From NCBI GenBank assembly GCA_902801585.1, contig CADCIU010000126.1, positions 1 through 6,124 of the forward strand: a DNA stretch of 6,124 bases. Direction: 5' to 3'. The notes under the pieces were generated by a model. That model worked only from the letters and a program-made list of their open reading frames with translations, was not told the DNA's origin and did no database searches. Of the stretch, positions 1 through 4,498 are shown piece by piece. The DNA comes from an uncultured Lachnospiraceae bacterium. GTDB lineage: Bacteria; Bacillota_A; Clostridia; Lachnospirales; Lachnospiraceae. Each line of letters begins with the position of its first letter. Positions within the stretch are counted from its first letter, which is position 1. The position numbers were made by a program, and so were the translations under genes.

Positions 1-774
1 GCCCCGCACCTCGGCGAGCTTCTTCTTTCCGGCCGCGATGTACATCGTCAGCTCCTTGAAGTAGGAGAGGTTCAGCGCATACATCCGGTCGAGCGTCGCA
101 ACATCCTTCATCAGCTGAATCTGATGCTTCTCCAGTGCATCTGAGATGGCTTTTACTGAGTCCTCTGTCTTATCGTACTTTGCCTGCAGTGCGGTCACCT
201 TGTTCGCACTCTTCTTGAAGAAACGCAGAAAACCATTCTCCTCCTTCGTCACATCGAAGCTCTGAAGCTCTGACACCAGGCCGGAGATCTGCTTTCCAAC
301 CTCACCCATATCCTTGTTGCGGACATTCGCCAGCGCGGTATCCGAGAATTCGGACATCTTTTTCTGAGTGCCCGCGCCGTACTGCATGATGGCAGCGCCA
401 TTCGTGATGTCGATTTTTTCCGCAAATGCATCGACCATCTTCTGTTCCTCCGGGCTGAGAATCACCTCCGTATCCCGGATGGCATCCGCCACATGCTCCC
501 GGACGGCTGACCCTGCCGGCGACTCCTCCTTTGATGCGGCTTGCGGCGCCTCCCGGACAGCTTCCGGTGCCTTTGCCGCAGCCGCCATCAGTTCTTCTGC
601 GGTCATCGCCGCGGGGGCAGCTGCTGCCGCAAGGCTTCCTTCCTGCCCGTCCGCCGCACTCTGTCCTGCCCCTGCCGCAAGACTTCCCTCCGCTTCACCG
701 AACGTCAGCTCGATCTGCCGGGGTTCCTGCCCTTCCAGGCTGGCCGCCCCGCTGCTTCTGTTTTCGTCCGTCAT
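1..774 (-). CDS. telA: TelA-family toxic anion resistance protein, N-terminal part (runs off the window)
   Basis: The minus strand is open from an ATG at 774-772 to position 1, giving 258 residues with no stop, so the C-terminal part lies outside the window. From about residue 105 it matches the TelA/YaaN/YceH family as I remember it. Recognisable blocks are a YGAGTQKKMSEFSD segment (132-145), RNKDMGEVG (152-160), an NKVTALQAKYDK stretch (191-202), LEKHQIQLMKDVATLDRMY (214-232) and YFKELTMYIAAGKKKLAEVR (238-257). The protein is mostly helical, with no signal peptide or membrane segment. Residues 1 to about 100 are an Ala/Gly/Glu-rich, probably disordered extension that repeats EGSLAA (29-34 and 45-50). 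The start is set by GGGAGGAG at 788-781, six bases upstream. It follows xpaC by 91 bp with no terminator between, so co-transcription is likely. Family members are linked to tellurite and cell-envelope antimicrobial tolerance; the biochemical role is unsettled. Confidence 0.9.
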   Translation of the reverse strand, partial: MTDENRSSGAASLEGQEPRQIELTFGEAEGSLAAGAGQSAADGQEGSLAAAAAPAAMTAEELMAAAAKAPEAVREAPQAASKEESPAGSAVREHVADAIRDTEVILSPEEQKMVDAFAEKIDITNGAAIMQYGAGTQKKMSEFSDTALANVRNKDMGEVGKQISGLVSELQSFDVTKEENGFLRFFKKSANKVTALQAKYDKTEDSVKAISDALEKHQIQLMKDVATLDRMYALNLSYFKELTMYIAAGKKKLAEVRG

Positions 775-780
775 CCCTTG

Positions 781-788
781 CTCCTCCC
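781..788 (-). promoter_or_regulatory. Ribosome binding site of telA
   Basis: The minus strand reads GGGAGGAG followed by six bases and ATG. This strong Shine-Dalgarno match fixes the telA start at 774. The remaining xpaC-telA spacer (789-865) shows no terminator hairpin with a T-run and no convincing promoter. Confidence 0.8.
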
Positions 789-865
789 GATCTCGATCCT
801 TGTGGTCCTGCTTTCTGATCCTGTCAGGTTACCCTCGCCTCAGCCGCTGTCTCCTGCACTTTGTC

Positions 866-2428
866 TCAGGCCTCTTCCTTCTTCCCGGATTCCGCCTGTC
901 CCTGTGCCATTTTTGCCATTCCTCCGGCTTCCGCAGCCTGAAGCCCGGCTCCGGTCCCGCGGCCGCTGCTCTGAACTGAAACCTGTACTGCATCTCCATC
1001 CGAAGCCGGCATCTGACTCCGACTTCCCCCGGCCTGCGCCTGTCTCATCTGCTGGAATTCATCCTCGGTCAGGCCGTCCTGCCGGAGCATGGACTTCATG
1101 ACCGACACATCCGTCCCGACATCCCACGCCGTATGCTGGAAGAATGAGTCAAACAGCTTTTCGTACGCATCATTGATGGTGTCCAGCGAGGATTCAATCT
1201 CGCGCTTCGCGCTCTCGATATTCTCCCCCTCCACATGCTGGGCATCCAGTGTCGCGTAGGTATCAATCAGCTTCTGTGTTGTCGGAAGATAGTAGCTCAT
1301 CAGCCTGTGGAGATCCGGAGCGCTCTCCGGGCTTTTCTCCACCTGATCAAAGATCCCTGTCACGATCTGCTCAAGTCTGTCGAGCTTCGCCGAAATCTCC
1401 TCTCCCGGAATCTCCTCGTTTTTCTGATGGATATGTGCAATGAAGGCCTGCCCCTCGTCCAGAATCTTCTGCGTCTCCGCATCGAGCTTTCTTCTGTGTT
1501 CCTGCTGCGCCTTCTTCTGCGCCTGCAGTTTCCCATATTCCGGCAGAGGCTCTCCGCCCAGCTCCGGGGCATCCGCCCGGCCTTCTGACGTTTCTTCAGC
1601 CTTTTTCCCCGGTTCTTTCCTGTGGCTCTCCTTCGTCTTCTGCTTTTCTTCCTCGCGCTTCCTGTGTCTGTACGATTCCATGGTCTGACTGTACAGCCCG
1701 TAGGCCTCGCGGCTGAGAATCAGCGTCGTCTCGTCCCGGTCCATATAGACCGGTCCGTTCAGAATCCCCTTCCGAAGGATTTCCTTCAGCGACTTCCGGG
1801 TATCCTTTTTGCTCTTTCCAAGCGCCGATGCAATCTCCTCCACGGAAATCACGTCCCTGCCCTTCCGGATCCGCAGGATCGTCTCGGCGTCATCGATGAC
1901 CTCCAGCTGTTTCACTGAAAGGTTCCTCAGCCAGTAGAACATGCCGGTGATTGCAAGGAAAAAGAGCCCGACACCAGCCGAGTGCGCTACAGTAAAGCAC
2001 CCGATTGCAAGCAGCAGGTTGGGAATCATCCCGACAGTCCCGATGACTTTTCCTGCTGTCGCCCCGAAATTGTTCCGGATCCGAAGGCGGCTACGGCCTT
2101 CATCCGCTGCCGCCCTTCGGGAAGGCTTTCCGGCCTCTTCTACCGCCTGCTCATAAGCCGTCTTTTCAGATGTTCTCTTTCCCTGAGGCCTTGTCCCGGA
2201 CTGCATGCCACGCTCCAGAAGAGAGTCGTGCACAGCATCCACTGCCCGGTTCATCGCCCAGTTGATCTGCTCACTCAGTGCTGAATAGTCCCCGCTTTTG
2301 ATGGCACTGTCGACCATCCCGCTGACATCTCTCCCTGCGCGGTAGGTCATATCCTTCCAGCCTGGCCCATTCTGTCCGCTCCCGGCTTTCATCTGATCCT
2401 GCCCTGCCTGCTTTCCTTCCGTTCCCAT
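866..2428 (-). CDS. xpaC: XpaC-family membrane protein (5-bromo-4-chloroindolyl phosphate hydrolysis family)
   Basis: This 520-residue protein starts at ATG 2428-2426 and ends with TGA at 868-866. Regions in order: a polar N-terminus (1-120); two adjacent hydrophobic segments (about 127-148 and 150-167), probably a membrane hairpin; a winged-helix-like block (about 193-240) with VEEIASALGKSKKDTRKSL followed by a short beta wing; a highly charged Lys/Glu/Gln coiled-coil-like stretch (about 252-345); and a helical C-terminal domain (about 350-455). That last domain carries the family-typical SYYLPTTQKLIDTYATLD (378-395), an IESSLDTINDAYEKLFD stretch (411-427) and DVSVMKSMLRQDGL (440-453). The tail (about 465-520) is Gly/Ala/Gln-rich and low in complexity. 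The family name comes from a phosphate-ester hydrolysis phenotype in Bacillus; I see no classical phosphatase motif. It is paired with telA, as in B. subtilis xpaC-yaaN, which suggests a membrane partner in envelope or toxic-anion stress. Confidence 0.88.
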   Translation of the reverse strand: MGTEGKQAGQDQMKAGSGQNGPGWKDMTYRAGRDVSGMVDSAIKSGDYSALSEQINWAMNRAVDAVHDSLLERGMQSGTRPQGKRTSEKTAYEQAVEEAGKPSRRAAADEGRSRLRIRNNFGATAGKVIGTVGMIPNLLLAIGCFTVAHSAGVGLFFLAITGMFYWLRNLSVKQLEVIDDAETILRIRKGRDVISVEEIASALGKSKKDTRKSLKEILRKGILNGPVYMDRDETTLILSREAYGLYSQTMESYRHRKREEEKQKTKESHRKEPGKKAEETSEGRADAPELGGEPLPEYGKLQAQKKAQQEHRRKLDAETQKILDEGQAFIAHIHQKNEEIPGEEISAKLDRLEQIVTGIFDQVEKSPESAPDLHRLMSYYLPTTQKLIDTYATLDAQHVEGENIESAKREIESSLDTINDAYEKLFDSFFQHTAWDVGTDVSVMKSMLRQDGLTEDEFQQMRQAQAGGSRSQMPASDGDAVQVSVQSSGRGTGAGLQAAEAGGMAKMAQGQAESGKKEEA

Positions 2429-2437
2429 TCAAGACGT

Positions 2438-2443
2438 TCCTCT
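2438..2443 (-). promoter_or_regulatory. Ribosome binding site of xpaC
   Basis: The minus strand reads AGAGGA nine bases before the xpaC ATG at 2428. The 75-bp leader between the IS right end and the start codon (2429-2503) has a GATAAT at 2490-2485 that could be a -10 box, but no -35 at acceptable spacing, so I do not call a promoter. Confidence 0.6.
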
Positions 2444-2511
2444 ATCTATGACTGATGTTGTAATCTGGCTTACAGATGAGATTTATTATCGGTGATTTAC
2501 AGGGTGAACTA

Positions 2512-2545
2512 CTCCCACCTACGCCTGCCGGCTTAGAGGTGGGAG
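2512..2545 (-). repeat. IS right-end subterminal hairpin
   Basis: A perfect 9-bp stem pairs CTCCCACCT (2512-2520) with AGGTGGGAG (2537-2545). The 16-nt loop itself contains a GCC/GGC mini-stem (2523-2525 with 2530-2532). It shares TAGAGGTGGG with the left-end hairpin. In this IS group such imperfect palindromes are the TnpA recognition sites on single-stranded DNA. It also forms the likely 3' end of the omega RNA scaffold. Confidence 0.75.
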
Positions 2546-2628
2546 CTTCCTGCTTCAGCCACCACCGCGCTGGCCAATCCCGAAGGATTCCTTCCCGTCT
2601 TACATAGTGTCCACAGGCGTTTTGATTC

Positions 2629-2643
2629 GGGCGGTTCCCGCCC
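2629..2643. repeat. GC-rich hairpin in the omega RNA region
   Basis: GGGCGG (2629-2634) pairs perfectly with CCGCCC (2638-2643) around a 3-nt loop. It is the most stable short stem between the tnpB stop and the right tip and has no T-run after it on either strand, so it is better read as an omega RNA stem than as a terminator. Confidence 0.6.
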
Positions 2644-2651
2644 TATCTTAT

Positions 2652-2677
2652 GTCGTTAATCCGTTAGTACTAACGAC
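2652..2677. repeat. Palindrome with two competing foldings just past the tnpB stop
   Basis: CGTTAGTACTAACG (2662-2675) is a perfect 14-bp palindrome. Its right half can instead pair with an upstream copy, GTCGTTA (2652-2658) with TAACGAC (2671-2677), leaving a 12-nt loop. The two foldings exclude each other. The location suggests a 5' stem of the omega RNA. Confidence 0.55.
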
Positions 2678-2694
2678 TATGGAAAGGCTGTTGC

Positions 2695-3806
2695 TTATGC
2701 AGATTTGTATAAGCGATAGCCTTCTTTTTTTAGGTTGATAGCAGCATTGATGTCACGGTCATAAGTTCTTCCGCAAATAGGACAGGTGATCGTGCGGACG
2801 CTGAGGTTCCTGGTGACCGGATTCTTATATCCGCATTGGCACAACTGACTGGACGGGTAGAACCTATCGACTTTGACAAGCCGCTTGCCACGGTTACAAA
2901 GTTTGTAGGCCAGCATATTTACGAACATCCCATACCCGTTGTCGTTTATTGCTTTACCAAGACGGAAAACCCTCTTTTTACCACGATGGGACATTCCTTT
3001 CAGCGAAAGGTCTTCTACGGCAACGAGATCATACTGATTGGCTATCCCAGTAGAACGCTTCTGCAGAAAGTCATTTCGCTGATTCTTGACATGGGCGTAG
3101 ATACGGTTGACCCTGAGGCGTTGTTTCTCCCAGTTGCGAGATTTTGGTTCACCTTTTTTAGAACCTTTGCGGCGGGATAGTATCCTCTGTGCCCTGGCGA
3201 GCTGTTTTTGTGCCTTGCGATAGTACCGTCAGACTTGTAATCGAGCCCTAGCGTTTTGTCCGGATCCGCCTCAATGGTTCGAACTGCCTTCTCGTATTCG
3301 TACAGGATAGAAACATAGTACCGTTCATCACTGTCCTGTGAGACCGTTGCCGATTTCAGTTTCCAATCAGACGGAGCCACACGATGAATTTTCGCTTTGA
3401 CATAGCCGAGCTTCGGGAGTTTGACTGCTCTATCGAACACCATTACGTTATTGTTCGTTACGGGGACGGTGTACGACCTCCGGCTTCGATGCTTTGACTT
3501 ATACTTTGGAAATCCGGTGTTCTTATTGTTCCAGAAGTTTTTGAACGCGGCGTCGAGGCTTCGGAGTGCCTGCTGCAGCGCGACAGAGTCCACTTCTTTG
3601 AGCCATGCGGTGTCGGGGTTGTTCTTCATCTGGGTAACTGCTTTTGCCGTGTCCACATATGAAATCGATGTTCCATCAGCGCGATATGCAGCAACACGCC
3701 AGTTGAGCGCCTGATTATAGACGTAGCGGCAGCATCCGAATGTCCTGGCAAGCAGCGTCTGTTGTTCTTTTGTCGGGTAAATAAGATATTTGTAGGCTTT
3801 ATTCAT
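2695..3806 (-). pseudogene. tnpB: TnpB (RNA-guided RuvC-like nuclease), frame-disrupted by an internal deletion
   Basis: The N-terminal frame starts at ATG 3806-3804 with AGGGG at 3818-3814, seven bases upstream. It encodes the usual YKYLIYPTKEQQ start, the HTH-type N-terminal domain and the RuvC-I motif LGLDYKSDG (residues 186-194, catalytic Asp189). After Gly194 the match stops and the frame reads nonsense to a stop at 3042. The conserved sequence resumes one base out of phase at 3225 with YYRKAQKQLARAQRILSRRK. It continues through RuvC-II VAVEDLSLKGM (acidic Glu), a CQCG...CPICG zinc-ribbon and RuvC-III YDRDINAAINL to TAA at 2697-2695. The pieces sum to 370 residues and lack the roughly 13 that normally separate DG from YYRK. 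An out-of-frame deletion of about 37-40 nt is the simplest reading. An internal ATG at 2994 could give a 99-residue C-terminal fragment. RNA-guided cleavage is probably lost. Confidence 0.88.
3222..3231 (-). other. Deletion/frameshift junction inside tnpB
   Basis: On the minus strand the bases GACGGTACTATCGC read Asp-Gly-Thr-Ile in the upstream frame and Tyr-Tyr-Arg in the downstream frame, so the two frames share the T at 3225. In the downstream frame a TGA lies at 3231-3229, so that frame cannot be entered from further upstream. The missing residues sit between RuvC-I and the following helix, and one or two shared bases (T or GT) could be the deletion microhomology. Confidence 0.7.
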
Positions 3807-4203
3807 GTTTCTGCCCCTGAGACTGGATATATTGTTTGATGATGTCTACAGTTACGCCGCCTGTCGTCAACAGGCAGAACGACTTTGACCAGAACATTTC
3901 CTCCCAGAGAGAGTTTCTGATGGACGGGAATTCCTTTTTTATGAGACGGCTGCTTGCCGATTTATAGGCGTTTATGAATTTCGAAAGTTCCGAATTCGGC
4001 TGTGCCGTAAACAGCACATGGATATGGTCTTTGCCGTGGTTCCATTCCTCTACGCGGATGTTATATTTTGGAGCAATGTATACAAAAATCTCTTTCAGCC
4101 GAGCAGAGACCAGATCATCGATCACTTCCCGGCGATACTTGATAACCATGATCAGATGGTAGTGAAGTTTGAACACTGAATGATTATTACTCTCAAGAAC
4201 CAT
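3799..4203 (-). CDS. tnpA: IS200/IS605 transposase TnpA (HUH/Y1 family)
   Basis: This 134-residue protein has the normal length for single-domain Y1 transposases. The HUH motif is His60-Ile-His62 in KDHIHVLF, and the nucleophile is Tyr125 in IIKQYIQSQG. Gln129, four residues after the tyrosine, matches the third metal ligand of this family. The N-terminal YHLIMVIKYRREV strand and the FWSKSF segment are also typical. The enzyme works as a dimer that cuts and rejoins one DNA strand at the end hairpins through a phosphotyrosine. The start at 4203-4201 follows a weak TGGAA (4215-4211) seven bases upstream and agrees with the family N-terminus. Its last codons overlap the tnpB start by 8 bp, which suggests coupled translation. 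All catalytic residues are present, so it looks functional. Confidence 0.93.
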   Translation of the reverse strand: MVLESNNHSVFKLHYHLIMVIKYRREVIDDLVSARLKEIFVYIAPKYNIRVEEWNHGKDHIHVLFTAQPNSELSKFINAYKSASSRLIKKEFPSIRNSLWEEMFWSKSFCLLTTGGVTVDIIKQYIQSQGQKHE

Positions 4204-4241
4204 TGAAATATTCCATGTTTTGTCTATTAACGACTGAATAT

Positions 4242-4271
4242 ATTATAACAGGATACGCTACAAAAAAACAA
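4242..4271 (-). promoter_or_regulatory. Probable tnpA promoter
   Basis: The minus strand has a consensus TATAAT at 4247-4242 with an extended TG one base upstream, and TTGTTT at 4271-4266 as a -35 box with an 18-nt spacer. It would start transcription near 4235, some 30 nt before the tnpA ATG. It is the best promoter match in the window and lies inside the element. Confidence 0.65.
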
Positions 4272-4313
4272 CCATACGTTCAATAAATGCGCGGCTGAAT
4301 CGGCGATTGATCA

Positions 4314-4344
4314 CTCACCTATAGAGGTGGGCGTTTTCTCACCT
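4314..4344. repeat. IS left-end hairpin with two alternative pairings
   Basis: CTCACCT occurs twice (4314-4320 and 4338-4344) on either side of AGGTGGG (4325-4331). The central arm can pair with either copy, each time giving seven pairs including one G-T, with loops of 4 and 6 nt. The left hairpin is followed by CGTTTTCTC, so on the plus strand it also resembles a weak terminator. The TAGAGGTGGG part is identical to the right-end hairpin. Confidence 0.7.
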
Positions 4345-4403
4345 GCCGCGCTGATAAAATCAACCATCCGCCTTCGATGATGAGCGATCGCATTATCAGA
4401 AAA
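4345..4403. other. Spacer between the two insertion sequences
   Basis: I see no gene in these 59 bases. They include a GCGATCGC palindrome (4384-4391) and a 7-bp inverted repeat, CTGATAA (4351-4357) with TTATCAG (4393-4399), either of which may be chance. Part of the stretch is probably the left tip of the IS200/IS605 element; the rest should be host DNA that once lay upstream of xpaC. Confidence 0.4.
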
Positions 4404-4427
4404 GGGGCTGTGAAAAAACATAGCCCC
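4404..4427. repeat. Putative left terminal inverted repeat of the IS1182-like element, self-complementary
   Basis: Nine base pairs (eight Watson-Crick and one G-T) form between 4404-4412 and 4419-4427 around an AAAAAA loop. A TATAAG at 4432-4437 follows and could be a -10 box, but the -35 position (4409-4414, TGTGAA) matches poorly. Confidence 0.55.
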
Positions 4428-4438
4428 AGGGTATAAGC

Positions 4439-4477
4439 AAAAAGGACTTTCAACCATTGCGGTTGGGAGTCCTTTTT
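4439..4477. terminator. Strong bidirectional hairpin between the IS end and its transposase gene
   Basis: AAAAAGGACT (4439-4448) pairs with AGTCCTTTTT (4468-4477). The stem continues inward through two G-T pairs and CAACC/GGTTG (4451-4455 with 4461-4465) to a 5-nt loop. This makes 17 pairs with an A-run on one side and a T-run on the other, the form of an intrinsic terminator on both strands. It lies 21 bp before the transposase ATG. The likely role is to stop outside transcription from driving the transposase, although the gene's own transcript must then start within or after it, or read through. Confidence 0.7.
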
Positions 4478-4498
4478 CATGCTAAGATTGTATTGTCC

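Larger units (their letters stand above)
2504..2694 (-). ncRNA. Predicted omega RNA (TnpB guide-RNA scaffold) overlapping the IS right end
   Basis: In IS200/IS605 elements the region from the tnpB 3' end to the right tip encodes the TnpB-bound omega RNA, and the guide is copied from DNA just past the tip. This 191-nt stretch is non-coding and rich in structure. It contains GTCGTTA/TAACGAC (2652-2658 with 2671-2677), GGGCGG/CCGCCC with a 3-nt loop (2629-2643), a GAAGGA/TCCTTC near-palindrome (2582-2594), and the terminal CTCCCACCT/AGGTGGGAG stem (2512-2520 with 2537-2545). The guide would be read from 2503 downward, beginning CCTGTAAATCACCGATAATA on the minus strand. That sequence is the xpaC leader. 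The 5' boundary is not visible and may extend into tnpB. Confidence 0.55.
2504..4360 (-). mobile_element. IS200/IS605-family insertion sequence (tnpA + broken tnpB)
   Basis: The element is defined by an HUH/Y1 transposase gene followed on the same strand by an overlapping tnpB, with hairpins beyond each gene end. The 10-bp sequence TAGAGGTGGG (plus strand) occurs exactly at both ends, 2534-2543 and 4322-4331, and in each case is one arm of the end hairpin. Such elements have no terminal inverted repeats and move as single-stranded DNA. The right tip is put near 2504 because the minus strand reads GGTGGGAGTAGTTCAC there, an ending I associate with this family. The left tip is uncertain: it lies beyond the hairpin at 4314-4331, somewhere around 4333-4365. 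TnpA looks functional, so the copy may still be mobile; its TnpB is disrupted. Confidence 0.85.

Noticed and set aside
368..1101. Long plus-strand open frames (95-203 residues) opposite telA and the xpaC tail
   Set aside because: They are antisense to family-matching coding sequence in G+C-rich DNA. Their proteins are Ser/Pro/Arg/Leu-rich with no recognisable domain.
1235..2284. Several plus-strand frames opposite xpaC
   Set aside because: They are shadows of the XpaC frame, with Leu/Arg/Ser-rich products and no convincing start sites.
2695..2994. Stand-alone 99-residue zinc-ribbon gene
   Set aside because: It is the in-frame C-terminal part of the disrupted tnpB, whose upstream sequence continues in the same frame to 3225. 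An internal start remains possible but is not evidence of a separate gene.
2695..3806. Nuclease-dead TnpB-derived repressor (TldR-like)
   Set aside because: The RuvC-I Asp, RuvC-II Glu and RuvC-III Asp are all present in the two frames. The lesion is a frameshift, not loss of catalytic residues.
4457..4498. TTG start extending the IS1182 transposase by 14 residues
   Set aside because: The TTG lies in the loop of the strong hairpin, and the added residues do not fit the usual N-terminus, while ATG 4499 does.
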